Positions 45,496 to 54,001 of a stretch of 64,000 nucleotides of DNA are shown in pieces (positions within the stretch are counted from its first letter, which is position 1; every line of letters begins with the position of its first letter). The stretch comes from Streptomyces sp. V2I9. GTDB lineage: Bacteria; Actinomycetota; Actinomycetes; Streptomycetales; Streptomycetaceae. The notes under the pieces are model-generated. The model did no database searches and was not told where the DNA came from. It saw only the letters and a list, made by a program, of their open reading frames with translations. The stretch covers positions 248,001 to 312,000 of the forward strand of contig NZ_JAUSZJ010000002.1 in NCBI RefSeq assembly GCF_030817475.1. The letters are read 5' to 3'. The position numbers and the translations under genes are program-made.

Positions 45496-45520
45496 CCGTC
45501 GCCCCGTGGCGGGGCGGCGG
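45496..45520. terminator. Hairpin between convergent genes
   Basis: CCGTCGCCCC (45496-45505) pairs with GGGGCGGCGG (45511-45520) with one T-G pair and a 5-nt loop. It lies in the 50-bp gap between the acyltransferase and B3/B4 genes. Confidence 0.65.
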
Positions 45521-45526
45521 CCCGTC

Positions 45527-46219
45527 TCAGCGCGGGGCGTGGACGGTGATCCGCGCCCCGGGGCTCAGCTGTTCCAGGTGTACGGCGAGTTCGGCGCCCG
45601 CGGCCTCGAGCTCGCCGTTCGTCATGGGCGCGAGCCCCTCCAGCAGGAAGAGGGCGCTGACGGACTCCTCGGTGAGCCGGGTGCGGACGCCCTGGCGCCA
45701 GTTCCAGCGGCGGCAGGTGACGCCCTCGTCGTCGCACCAGACGACTTCGCCGGACTCGGGGTGCTCCACCGTCTCCTCGCCGCCGGCGACCGTGGGGAAT
45801 GGCTCCTCGCCCGTCGCGCGGATCAGCCGCATCCCGCCCTTGATGTGGTCGGTGTCCTCGCCGCCGACCGGGACGAGGTGGGCGACGCTGATCGCGTTGT
45901 AGGCGTCGACGAGCCGGTTGATGCGGGGCAGTCCGCCGTCGGCGAGGGCGCGGCGGGCGAGCGCCTCGGCCGAGTTGCGGGTGCGGGAGGGCTTGGCACC
46001 GAAGGCCGTGTAGATCTCGCGCCAGGCCGCCATGTGCGGGTCCTCGTGCGGGGCCCGGCCGCCCAGGCGCTCGGCGAGCCGGCGGGCGGCGTCGTCCAGC
46101 AGGGCGGAGCTGCGTGCGTCGCTGGGGCCGTTGCTGAGACCGTGCGCCTCGACGGCGAGGTGGGTGAAGCCCGGAGCGAGGGTGCGCACCTCGTCGGACA
46201 CGGTGAGGGTGAGGGTCAT
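45527..46219 (-). CDS. B3/B4 tRNA-binding-domain protein
   Basis: 230 residues from 46219. It is a free-standing B3/B4 domain as found in phenylalanyl-tRNA synthetase beta: HMAAWREIYTAFGAKPSRTR, LPRINRLVDAYNAISVAHLV and GEVVWCDDEGVTCRRWNWRQ. Stand-alone versions are thought to bind or hydrolyse mischarged tRNA or free amino-acid adducts, but most are uncharacterised. It lies 111 bp downstream of the transglutaminase-like gene on the same strand, so the two might be co-transcribed. Confidence 0.88.
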   Translation of the reverse strand: MTLTLTVSDEVRTLAPGFTHLAVEAHGLSNGPSDARSSALLDDAARRLAERLGGRAPHEDPHMAAWREIYTAFGAKPSRTRNSAEALARRALADGGLPRINRLVDAYNAISVAHLVPVGGEDTDHIKGGMRLIRATGEEPFPTVAGGEETVEHPESGEVVWCDDEGVTCRRWNWRQGVRTRLTEESVSALFLLEGLAPMTNGELEAAGAELAVHLEQLSPGARITVHAPR

Positions 46220-46330
46220 CGTCTGCCTTACTGCGTTGCCGCGTGGGGCCGTGCCGGTGCGGTGGCTCCGTGCGGTGGTACGGGGAGGTCTGCGGGGCCC
46301 GGAGATGCGAGGGGTGGCCGGCCTGCGGAT

Positions 46331-46930
46331 TCAGAGGCCCGCGGGCAGGGTCCGCCAGAGCTCCGAGCGGTCCCGCGCGCTCCTCAGCGCGTGGAGGAGC
46401 ACCTCGGGTGGTGCAGCATAGACTACCGGATAGTCGATTTCATTGAACTCCTCGCGCACCTTCCACGCCAGCCGCTCTACCGGCGGCGAGAACCGCGCGT
46501 CGACGCCCGGCTTGTTCCCGCGCGGGTCCACGCGGGCCCAGCACCCGACCTCGGGAAGCCTCAGCGCCACCAGGCCGTGGAGCACCGGGTTCGCTCCGTC
46601 GTCGTCCGTCAGCCGCTGGAAGCAGAGACCGGCCGGGATGCCGCGGGCGCGCAGCAGCGCCGTGAGGGCGATGGATTTCGCGTGGCAGATGCCGGTACGG
46701 GCGGCGAGCACGTCGGAGGCGCGCCAGGTCACGCGTTCGTCCCCGGAGTCGGCGGAGTGCGGGATGGTGTCACGGACGAACTCGAAGGCGGCCCGCGCGT
46801 AGGCGTATGCGCCCTCCACCGCGAGCGCAAGGCGGGCCGCCGCGGCCTCGACGCGCGGATGATCGTGGTCGATGGCCTCGTCGGCGGCCAGGTACGCGCC
46901 GACGTCCGGGGATTGCTGGGTCAGCTCCAT
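46331..46930 (-). CDS. Transglutaminase-like domain protein
   Basis: 199 residues from ATG 46930. The Cys-His-Asp triad of the transglutaminase-like fold is visible: Cys in LAARTGICHAKSIALTALL, His in PVLHGLVALRLPE and Asp in WARVDPRGNKPG. Preceding helices (AFEFVRDTIPHSAD) fit the family. Bacterial versions are mostly peptidases or amidases rather than cross-linking enzymes. There is no signal peptide, so it is cytoplasmic. It is separated from the upstream aldolase operon by a 12-bp stem hairpin. Confidence 0.9.
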   Translation of the reverse strand: MELTQQSPDVGAYLAADEAIDHDHPRVEAAAARLALAVEGAYAYARAAFEFVRDTIPHSADSGDERVTWRASDVLAARTGICHAKSIALTALLRARGIPAGLCFQRLTDDDGANPVLHGLVALRLPEVGCWARVDPRGNKPGVDARFSPPVERLAWKVREEFNEIDYPVVYAAPPEVLLHALRSARDRSELWRTLPAGL

Positions 46931-46948
46931 GACCGCAGAGCGTACGAA

Positions 46949-46986
46949 GCGGCCGACCGGGCGTCTATCGATTTCCGGTCGGCCGC
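46949..46986 (-). terminator. 12-bp stem terminator of the DUF6421 operon
   Basis: GCGGCCGACCGG (46949-46960) pairs perfectly with CCGGTCGGCCGC (46975-46986), 14-nt loop, 20 bp beyond the aldolase stop codon. The flanks are AT-rich for this genome. Confidence 0.75.
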
Positions 46987-47006
46987 ATAATCATGCTAGC
47001 TGAGCG

Positions 47007-48086
47007 CTACCGCGCCATCTCTTCCTTGAGCGCCTGGAGGAACGCGTCGACGTCGTCCTCGCGGGTGTCGAAGGCGCACATCCAGCGGACGTCCCCGGCG
47101 GCCTCGTCCCAGAAGTAGAAGCGGAAGCGCTGCTGGAGCCGCTCGCTGACCGCGTGCGGCAGCCGTGCGAACACGGCGTTGGCCTGCACCGGGTACAGGA
47201 TCTCCACCCCGTCGATCGCCCGGACGCCTTCGGCGAGCCGCTGGGCCATGGCATTGGCGTGCCGGGCGTTGCGCAGCCACAGGTCCTTGGCGAGCAGCGC
47301 CTCCATCTGGACGGAGACGAACCGCATCTTGGAGGCGAGCTGCATGGAGAGCTTGCGCAGGTGCTTCATCGCCCGGACCGCGTCCGGGTTCAGCACGACG
47401 ACCACCTCGCCGAACAGCGCGCCGTTCTTCGTCCCGCCGAAGGTCAGCACGTCCACGCCGACCGTGTTGGTGAACGTCCGCATCGGCACGTCCAGGGAGG
47501 CGGCCGCGTTGGCTATCCGGGCCCCGTCGAGGTGCACCTTCATGCCGCGCTCGTGGGCGTGGTCGCAGATGGCGCGGATCTCGTCGGGGGTGTAGACGGT
47601 GCCCAGCTCGGTGTTCTGGGCGATCGAGACGACCTGGGGCATGGCCCGGTGCTCGTCGTCCCAGCCGTACGCCTGCCGGTCGATCAGCTCGGGGGTGAGC
47701 TTGCCGTCCGGGGTGGGCACGGTGAGCAGCTTGAGCCCGCCCATCCGCTCGGGCGCACCGCCCTCGTCCACGTTGATGTGCGCGGTCTCGGCGCAGATGA
47801 CGGCGCCCCAGCGGTCGGTGAGCGCCTGGAGGGCCACCACGTTGGCCCCGGTGCCGTTGAAGACGGGGAACGCCTCGGCGGTGGGGCCGAAGTGGCTGTG
47901 CATGACCCGCTGGAGGTGGCCGGTGTAGTCGTCCTCGCCGTAGGCGACCTGGTGGCCGCCGTTGGCGAGGGCGATGGCCGCGAGAACCTCCGGGTGCGCG
48001 CCCGCGTAGTTGTCACTGGCGAAGCCGCGGACCTGCGGATCGTGGTGACGGCGTGCGTCGGTCCTCACGGTTGCGGGGTCAGCCAC
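47007..48086 (-). CDS. Low-specificity L-threonine aldolase family protein
   Basis: 359 residues from GTG 48086; GTG 48068, which overlaps the SDR stop codon, is an alternative. It is a fold-type I PLP enzyme with RGFASDNYAGAHPEVLAAIA, PVFNGTGANVVAL, CAETAHINVDEGGAPE, KVHLDGARIANAAASL and the PLP lysine in VLTFGGTKNGALFGE. It splits beta-hydroxy amino acids into glycine and an aldehyde. It is the last gene of the DUF6421-SDR-aldolase operon, with overlapping reading frames that imply translational coupling. The true substrate may be fixed by the other two genes. Confidence 0.92.
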   Translation of the reverse strand: MADPATVRTDARRHHDPQVRGFASDNYAGAHPEVLAAIALANGGHQVAYGEDDYTGHLQRVMHSHFGPTAEAFPVFNGTGANVVALQALTDRWGAVICAETAHINVDEGGAPERMGGLKLLTVPTPDGKLTPELIDRQAYGWDDEHRAMPQVVSIAQNTELGTVYTPDEIRAICDHAHERGMKVHLDGARIANAAASLDVPMRTFTNTVGVDVLTFGGTKNGALFGEVVVVLNPDAVRAMKHLRKLSMQLASKMRFVSVQMEALLAKDLWLRNARHANAMAQRLAEGVRAIDGVEILYPVQANAVFARLPHAVSERLQQRFRFYFWDEAAGDVRWMCAFDTREDDVDAFLQALKEEMAR

Positions 48087-48832
48087 AGGCGCTTTCCGTT
48101 CACTTCGGGGGCGGGCCGGTCCCAGACGCCGGCGATGGCCTCGGCCAGTTCCGTGACGTCGGTGAAACCGGCGAACTTCGCATTCGGGCGCTCGGCGCGC
48201 ATGGCGTCGTGCACCAGTGCCTTGACCACCAGGATCGCAGCAGCGGTGCACGGCCCGTCCTCGCCTCCCGCCTTGCGGAAGGCGTCGCCCAGCGCGAGGG
48301 TCCACGCCTCGGCCGCGGCCTTGGCGGCGGAGTAGGCGGCGTTGCCCGCGGTGGGCTTGCTGGCCCCGGCGGCGCTGATCAGGAGGTAGCGGCCGCGGTC
48401 GCTGCGTTCCAGGGGCTCCTGGAAGGCCAGTGAGGTGGACTGGACGGTGCGGATGAGCAGCTTCTCCAGGGCGTCCCAGTCGGAGAGCGCCGTTTCCTGG
48501 AACGACGGGCTGCCGCGCCAGCCGCCCACGAGGTGGACCAGGCCGTCGACGCGGCCGAACTCCGCCTCGGTGCGCTTGGCCCAGTCGCGGGTGGCGTCGA
48601 GATCGAGCAGGTCGACGGTCTCACCGGTGACGGTCGCACCCCCGTGGGCGTACCGGGCGGCGTCCACCGCCTCGGCGAGACGTTCGGGGTGCGCGTCGCA
48701 GCCGACGACCGTCGCGCCCGCCTCGGCGAGTCGCAGCAGCGTCGCGCGTCCGGCAGGGCCGGCCGCTCCGGCGACCGCGACGACGGCTCCTTCGAGCGCC
48801 CCGTTCCCCTCGCCCGTACCGATTCCGTTCAT
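48065..48832 (-). CDS. SDR-family oxidoreductase
   Basis: 255 residues from ATG 48832, eight bases after GAGGAGG; a GTG at 48862 overlapping the upstream stop is an alternative. The Rossmann motif is diverged (AVVAVAGAAGPAGRATLLRL), while GLVHLVGGWRG, LLISAAGASKPTAGNAAYSA and the YSAAK catalytic Tyr-Lys are clear. It is an NAD(P)-dependent dehydrogenase or reductase of unknown substrate. It lies between DUF6421 and a threonine-aldolase-type gene in one operon, overlapping the latter by 22 bp at the chosen start. Confidence 0.9.
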   Translation of the reverse strand: MNGIGTGEGNGALEGAVVAVAGAAGPAGRATLLRLAEAGATVVGCDAHPERLAEAVDAARYAHGGATVTGETVDLLDLDATRDWAKRTEAEFGRVDGLVHLVGGWRGSPSFQETALSDWDALEKLLIRTVQSTSLAFQEPLERSDRGRYLLISAAGASKPTAGNAAYSAAKAAAEAWTLALGDAFRKAGGEDGPCTAAAILVVKALVHDAMRAERPNAKFAGFTDVTELAEAIAGVWDRPAPEVNGKRLWLTPQP

Positions 48833-48858
48833 GGCCACCGCCTCCTCGGGAGAATGGT

Positions 48859-50256
48859 TCACGCGGCTGCCCGCTCATCGTTCGCCGCGGTGATCCCCTT
48901 GGCAGAGGCAATCACGTGCTTCAGCTTCTTGGCGAGCGCCTCATAGAACATGCTCAGGGGAAACTCGTCCGGAAGCACGTCGTCGACGAGCTTGCGAGGA
49001 GGAAGTGTGAGGTCGAGGGCGTCGGGGCCCTTGGCCCAGCGCGATCCCGGATGCGGAGCGAGGTAGGTGGAGACGAGGTCGTAGGCGGCGAACCAGTGGA
49101 CCAGCTTGGGGCGGTCGATGCCGTCGCGGTAGAGCTGCTCGATCTCGCCGCAGAGCTGGTTGGTGACCTCCGGGGCCCGGTCCCAGTCGATCTTCAGGGT
49201 GTTGTCGGTCCAGCGGACGACGTCGTGCTTGTGGAGGTACGCGAAGAGCAGCTGGCCGCCGAGGCCGTCGTAGTTGCGGACGCGCTCACCGGAGACGGGG
49301 AAGCGGAACATCCGGTCGAAGAGCACCGCGTACTGCACGTCACGGCCGTGGGCGTTGCCCTCGGACTCCAGCTTCACGGCCTCCTTGAAGGCGGTGAGGT
49401 CGCAGCGCAGCTCCTCCAGGCCGTACATCCAGAACGGCTGGCGCTGCTTGATCATGAACGGGTCGAACGGCAGGTCGCCGTGGCTGTGGGTGCGGTCGTG
49501 GACCATGTCCCACAGGACGAACGCCTGCTCGCAGCGCTGCTGGTCGCCGACCATCGCGCGGATGTCGTCGGGCAGCTCCAGGCCGAGCAGGTCGACGGCC
49601 GCCTCGGTGACGCGGCGGAAGCGGGCGGCCTCGCGGTCGCAGAAGATGCCGCCCCAGCTGAACCGCTCGGGGGCCTCACGCACGGCGATGGTCTCCGGGA
49701 AGAGCACGGCGGAGTGGGTGTCGTAGCCGGAGGTGAAGTCCTCGAAGGCGATGCCGCAGAAGAGCGGGTTGTCGTAGCGGGTGGCCTCCAGCTCGGCGAG
49801 CCATTCGGGCCAGACCATCGTGAGGACGACCGCTTCGAGGTTGCGGTCGGGGTTGCCGTTCTGCGTGTACATCGCGAAGACGACGAGGTGCTGGAGGCCG
49901 TCGACCCGGTTCCGCGCCGGCTGGAACGCGAGCAGCGAGTCCAGGAAGTCCGGGACGCGGAAGCCGTCGGCGGCCCAGCGGCGCAGGTCGGTGACGAGCG
50001 CGCGGTGGTAGGCGGCGTCGTGCGGGAGGAGCGGGGACAGCTCCTCGACCGCGCCGATCACCCGGTCGAGGACCTTCTCGACGGTGGCCGGGGACGGGGC
50101 GCCCTCGGCCTCGAAGTCGATGGAACCGTCCTCGGCCTGCCAGGGGCGGATCTCCTCGACCGCATCCTTGAGCACGGGCCAGGCCGGGTGCTCGACGACC
50201 CGCTGGGCCGTAGCTATCGCGCCGTCGGCGGCGTGGTGCACAAGAATTTCCGTCAT
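48859..50256 (-). CDS. DUF6421-family protein
   Basis: 465 residues from ATG 50256. I recognise the actinobacterial DUF6421 group; no function is known. It is an all-soluble, probably helical protein. A conspicuous cluster EQAFVLWDMVHDRTHSHGDL carries Glu, Asp and four His within twenty residues and could be a metal site. Other marked segments are DNPLFCGIAFEDFTSGYDTH and PKLVHWFAAYDLVSTYLAPH. It is the first gene of a tight three-gene operon with an SDR and a threonine-aldolase-type enzyme, which suggests an enzymatic role on the same small molecule. Confidence 0.85.
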   Translation of the reverse strand: MTEILVHHAADGAIATAQRVVEHPAWPVLKDAVEEIRPWQAEDGSIDFEAEGAPSPATVEKVLDRVIGAVEELSPLLPHDAAYHRALVTDLRRWAADGFRVPDFLDSLLAFQPARNRVDGLQHLVVFAMYTQNGNPDRNLEAVVLTMVWPEWLAELEATRYDNPLFCGIAFEDFTSGYDTHSAVLFPETIAVREAPERFSWGGIFCDREAARFRRVTEAAVDLLGLELPDDIRAMVGDQQRCEQAFVLWDMVHDRTHSHGDLPFDPFMIKQRQPFWMYGLEELRCDLTAFKEAVKLESEGNAHGRDVQYAVLFDRMFRFPVSGERVRNYDGLGGQLLFAYLHKHDVVRWTDNTLKIDWDRAPEVTNQLCGEIEQLYRDGIDRPKLVHWFAAYDLVSTYLAPHPGSRWAKGPDALDLTLPPRKLVDDVLPDEFPLSMFYEALAKKLKHVIASAKGITAANDERAAA

Positions 50257-50291
50257 AACACTTCCTCCACGGGAGAACCTCGCGTGGATTC

Positions 50292-50321
50292 ACCGTAGCC
50301 TCGCGGAGCTCTCCCCGACAA
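50292..50321 (-). promoter_or_regulatory. Candidate promoter of the DUF6421 operon
   Basis: Minus-strand TTGTCG (50316-50321) and TACGGT (50292-50297) are 18 nt apart, about 40 bp before the DUF6421 ATG. The match is fair. The 293-bp gap to the divergent GDPD gene holds no gene. Confidence 0.4.
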
Positions 50322-50549
50322 GTGCAGCCCTGCAAATCATCCTGCGTACCCCCCTGCTCACCGCTGTTTTTCCTGCCCCTTCACGGGTAGGCGCATAGTT
50401 CCAGCAGGACCGCCCGAGGCCGGGCGACCAGGCGCGCGCGGCGGGGGACATCGCCGCCCGCTGCCACTACCCTTCCCGGTGCCGTATCGCCGTACTTCAG
50501 CGCGGGCGGGAGCAGTTGACGGGAAGCCGCCGACGGAAACGAGGTCGCC

Positions 50550-51233
50550 TTGTCCTTTCTCACCCTGGGTCATCGCGGAGTGATGGGCGTCGAGCCCGAG
50601 AACACGCTGCGCTCCTTCATCCGCGCGGAGGCGTCCGGGATGGACGCCATCGAGCTGGATCTCCACCTCAGCAAGGACGGCGCGCTCGCCGTCATGCACG
50701 ACGCGGACGTGGACCGCACCACGGACGGGACCGGACCGATCGCGGGCAAGACCCTGGCGGAGCTGCGCGAGCTGGACGCCGGGCGGGGCGAGCGGGTCCC
50801 CGTCTTCGAGGAGGTGCTGGACGCCGTCTCCTCCCCGCTCCAGGCGGAGATCAAGGACGTGGCGGCGGCCCGCGCGCTGGCGGACGTGATCCGGGAACGC
50901 GGTCTCGTCGGGCGGGTGGAGGTGTCCTCGTTCCACGACGAGGCCGTGGTGGAGATCGCGCGGCTGGTGCCCGGCGTGAGGACGGTCCTGATCGCCAGCC
51001 GCTGGGGCGCGGACGTGGTGGACCGGGCGAAGGCGGCGGGCGCGGCGACGCTCGCGCTGAACATCCGCCGCCTCACCCTGGAGGTGGTGGAGCAGGCGCA
51101 CGCGGAGAGCGTGAAGGTGATCGGCTGGGTGGTGAACACCCAGGACCACCTGCGTCTCGCGCGGGCCCTGGGGCTGGACGGCGCGACGACGGACTTCCCC
51201 GAGATCCGCCGCGCCGGACGCTTCACCGCCTGA
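50550..51233 (+). CDS. Glycerophosphodiester phosphodiesterase
   Basis: 227 residues from TTG 50550, preceded by GAGG. The GDPD fingerprint is intact: His8 in LGHRGVMGVEPENTL, Glu15, the metal ligands Glu35 and Asp37 in IELDLHLSKDG, and His50 in MHDADVDRTT. The enzyme releases glycerol-3-phosphate from glycerophosphodiesters. It has no signal peptide and is therefore cytoplasmic. It is divergent from the DUF6421 operon and convergent with a GNAT gene. The TTG start is inferred from the ribosome site and the family N-terminus. Confidence 0.93.
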   Translation: MSFLTLGHRGVMGVEPENTLRSFIRAEASGMDAIELDLHLSKDGALAVMHDADVDRTTDGTGPIAGKTLAELRELDAGRGERVPVFEEVLDAVSSPLQAEIKDVAAARALADVIRERGLVGRVEVSSFHDEAVVEIARLVPGVRTVLIASRWGADVVDRAKAAGAATLALNIRRLTLEVVEQAHAESVKVIGWVVNTQDHLRLARALGLDGATTDFPEIRRAGRFTA

Positions 51234-51313
51234 CAGGAGCGGGCCGGGGCGGCTCACCGCGCCGCGGGCTCCCGCCGACCCGCCGCGCCGGTCCCGCCGC
51301 CGGGTGGCTGTGC

Positions 51314-51350
51314 CCTCAGATGCTCTTGACGTCCTCAGATGCTCTTGACG
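51314..51350. repeat. 18-bp tandem duplication over a stop codon
   Basis: CCTCAGATGCTCTTGACG occurs at 51314-51331 and again at 51333-51350, one base apart. The second copy contains the stop codon and last codons of the GNAT gene; the first is a non-coding duplicate just beyond it. Confidence 0.9.
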
Positions 51351-51883
51351 AGCAGCTCGAAGGCCAGGTCGTCGCGCTGGGGGATGCCGAAGCGCTCGTC
51401 GCCGTACGGGAAGGGCGTGAGCTGTCCCGTACGGCGGTAGCCGCGCCGCTCGTACCAGGCGATCAGGTCGTCGCGCACCGAGATGACCGTCATGTGCATC
51501 TCGGTGACGTCCCAGCTCTCCTTCGCGGCGCGCTCCGCCTCGGCGATGATCAGCTTGCCGAGCCCGCCGCCCTGGAGGCCGGGCCGGACCGCGAACATGC
51601 CGAAGTAGGCGGCGGCGCCCCGGTGTTCGAGCTGGCAGCAGGCGATCAGCTCGCCGTCGCGCTCCACGGCCAGCAGCCTGCTCGCCGGGGCGTCGATGAC
51701 GTCGCGCACCCCCTGCTCGTCGGTCCGCTGCCCCTGGAGGATGTCCGCCTCGGTGGTCCACCCGGCGCGGCTCGAGTCGCCCCGGTAGGCGGACTCGACC
51801 AGGTCCACCAGCGCCGGGGCGTCGTCCCCGGTCGCGTCGCGGAAGGTCAGCCGGGCCTCGGCGCGGGGCGTGGTGGTGTCCAT
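51335..51883 (-). CDS. GNAT-family N-acetyltransferase
   Basis: 182 residues from ATG 51883. The acetyl-CoA binding motif A reads FGMFAVRPGLQGGGLGKLII, and motif B is DLIAWYERRGYRRTGQLTPF. The N-terminal part, TFRDATGDDAPALVDLVESA, is typical for the family. The acceptor is unknown; the closest look is to small-molecule or amino-acid acetyltransferases. The last five codons and the stop are duplicated as a tandem repeat just downstream. It stands between convergent GDPD and divergent DUF5134 genes. Confidence 0.92.
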   Translation of the reverse strand: MDTTTPRAEARLTFRDATGDDAPALVDLVESAYRGDSSRAGWTTEADILQGQRTDEQGVRDVIDAPASRLLAVERDGELIACCQLEHRGAAAYFGMFAVRPGLQGGGLGKLIIAEAERAAKESWDVTEMHMTVISVRDDLIAWYERRGYRRTGQLTPFPYGDERFGIPQRDDLAFELLVKSI

Positions 51884-52132
51884 GGTGGGGCGCTCCGTCT
51901 CTCTGGTGGTACTGCGCTGCTTCTCTGCCGCCGTACGGCCTCTCGCGCTGCCGGACGCAAGGTCGCGGCCATGGCCGCCGCACGTGCGGACGAGCGTAAC
52001 GCGCCCCGGAGCGCCCCCGGTGCGCACCGGGCGCACCCCCTTCACACCCCTGTGCGCCTGGTTCACCGGCGGGCCGCAGGGCATCGATCCGGTCGACCCG
52101 CAACAGTGCCGGACGTCGGATGGGGGCGCGGC

Positions 52133-52762
52133 GTGCACGGAGGGACCCAGGCCGGCTGGCTGCTGATGGCGTTGTGCGCGGTGAGTGGAGCGTACTGCCT
52201 GCTGCGCGCCCGCACGGGGACGCCGCAGGAGCGCCGCACCGCGCGCTCGGAGGCGCTCATGGGCTTCGGCATGGCGGCGATGGCCGTTCCGGCGGCGGTG
52301 CTGTCGCCGCCGGACTGGGCGTGGTCGGTGTACGCGGTGCTGTTCGGCGCCGCCGCGGTGCGAGCACTGCGGCCCGCTCTGTGCGGCGGGCACCATCTGC
52401 ACCATCTCGTCGGCTCGCTGGCCATGGTCTACATGGCCGTGACGATGGCCCCCGCGGTGATGGGGAGCGGCGGTGCCGGGCATGCCGGGCACGGGGCGGC
52501 GGCGGGGGCCGGGGGCGTCCCCCTGCTCACCGGGACGCTGCTCGCCTACTACGCCGCGTACGTGCTGGGCACGGCCGGCCGCCTGCTGCCCGCGGCCGCC
52601 TCGGTCCCGGCGGGCGGTACGGCACCCACGGGCCGGAGGACCGGCTCCGGGGGGCCCGGGGCGGGTGGCGCCGGGGGCGGGACGGACGGAGGGCCGGAGA
52701 TGGCGACCGCCTGCCGGCTGACGATGGGGATCGGCATGTTCGCCATGCTGCTCACCCTGTGA
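52133..52762 (+). CDS. DUF5134 membrane protein
   Basis: 209 residues from GTG 52133, with GGGGG shortly upstream. About five membrane spans are visible (AGWLLMALCAVSGAYCLL, ALMGFGMAAMAVPAAVLSPP, WSVYAVLFGAAAVRAL, LVGSLAMVYMAVTMAPAV, LLTGTLLAYYAAYVLG). The histidine pairs in GGHHLHHLVGS and GHAGHG could bind metal. A glycine-rich loop precedes the last span. DUF5134 genes commonly precede an M56 protease gene, as here (98 bp downstream). The function is unknown; a partner or substrate of the protease is possible. Confidence 0.87.
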   Translation: MHGGTQAGWLLMALCAVSGAYCLLRARTGTPQERRTARSEALMGFGMAAMAVPAAVLSPPDWAWSVYAVLFGAAAVRALRPALCGGHHLHHLVGSLAMVYMAVTMAPAVMGSGGAGHAGHGAAAGAGGVPLLTGTLLAYYAAYVLGTAGRLLPAAASVPAGGTAPTGRRTGSGGPGAGGAGGGTDGGPEMATACRLTMGIGMFAMLLTL

Positions 52763-52860
52763 GACAGGACGTGGGACAGAACCCCTGTTCGACAGTGGTC
52801 TGCGTCACTTGCCGGTCGAGGCCGTACCCCCGTCCGACCCGCCGCTCATAGGGTGAGGCC

Positions 52861-53796
52861 ATGCTGGTCTCCCTCGCACTGCTCCTGCTCGGTGCACTGA
52901 CCGCCCTGGCGACCCCGCGCGTGATGGCGCGCGCGAAGTGGCCGGAACGCGAGCCGGTCGTGACCCTGTGGGTGTGGCAGTGCGTGGTGGCCGGGGTCCT
53001 CGTCTCGTTCACCCTGTCCATGACATTCAGTGCGGCGGCCGCCTGGCAGGCGGTGCGCGGCCATGTCTTCGCCCCCGCCCCGCACGCCGTGGTCGAGGCG
53101 TACGCACTGGCGGCGTACGGCCCGTGGTCGGCGGTCATCGCGGTGCTGCTGGCGCTCGGCGGACTGTGGAGCGGCGCAATGCTGCTGCGGGAGGTCCGGC
53201 GGGCACGGCGGCGGCGCAAGCAGCGCCGGGCGGAACTGCTGGTGCGCGCCCCGCTGATGCCCGGCGAGGAGCCCGGCGCGGACCGTCTCGTGGTGCTGGA
53301 GGGTGAACGCCCCGATGCCTGGTGGCTGCCCGGTACCGCCCCGCAACTGGTCATCACCACGGCCGCGCTGGGCCGCCTGAAGGGCCGTCAGCTCGACGCC
53401 GTGCTCGCCCATGAGCAGGGACACGCCCGGGCCCGGCACGACTGGCTGCTGCACTGCTCGTCGGCGCTGGCCAACGGCTTCCCGCAGGTGCCGGTCTTCG
53501 CCGCCTTCCGTGACGAGATGCACCGCCTGGTCGAACTGGCCGCCGACGACGTGGCCTCCCGCCGCTTCGGCCGCCTCACCACCGCGCTCGCCCTGGTCGG
53601 GCTCAACGAGGACCGCGGGGTGTTCGGCCCCTGCCCCACTCCGCAGGCCCAAGTGCCCCACCGGGTCAGCCGGTTGCTCGCCCCGGTGGAGCGACTGACG
53701 GCGGGACGCAGGCTCCGGCTGACGGCCGCCGCGGCGCTGGTGCCGGTCGTCCCCGTGATCGTGGCATTCGTACCGGGTCTTCGCGCCCTGGGCTGA
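52861..53796 (+). CDS. M56-family membrane metalloprotease
   Basis: 311 residues from ATG 52861. Four membrane spans surround the catalytic domain: residues about 1-18, 35-60, 85-115 and 290-308. The zinc site is VLAHEQGHARARHD (His184, Glu185, His188), with ELAADDVASRR giving the third ligand. This is the BlaR1/MecR1-type peptidase domain without the penicillin-binding sensor. In Streptomyces such genes often sit next to a BlaI-type repressor; none is visible on either side here. It is probably a regulated intramembrane or membrane-surface protease working with the upstream DUF5134 protein. Confidence 0.92.
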   Translation: MLVSLALLLLGALTALATPRVMARAKWPEREPVVTLWVWQCVVAGVLVSFTLSMTFSAAAAWQAVRGHVFAPAPHAVVEAYALAAYGPWSAVIAVLLALGGLWSGAMLLREVRRARRRRKQRRAELLVRAPLMPGEEPGADRLVVLEGERPDAWWLPGTAPQLVITTAALGRLKGRQLDAVLAHEQGHARARHDWLLHCSSALANGFPQVPVFAAFRDEMHRLVELAADDVASRRFGRLTTALALVGLNEDRGVFGPCPTPQAQVPHRVSRLLAPVERLTAGRRLRLTAAAALVPVVPVIVAFVPGLRALG

Positions 53797-54001
53797 GGCG
53801 CCGCGGTTCGCACTCACCCGGAGACGGCTTCCCGGCGCTCCGGGAGTCCCGGCGCCCGCACGCCGGACTCGGGACATCACGCCGGACTGGGGACATACCG
53901 GGGGCCGCACCGGGCCAGGACACGTCGGGTTCCCGGACACACCGGGGCGTCCGGCTCCGCGGGGGTGGATCTGCGGCGGGGTCCTCGGCGAGGATCGGTC
54001 C

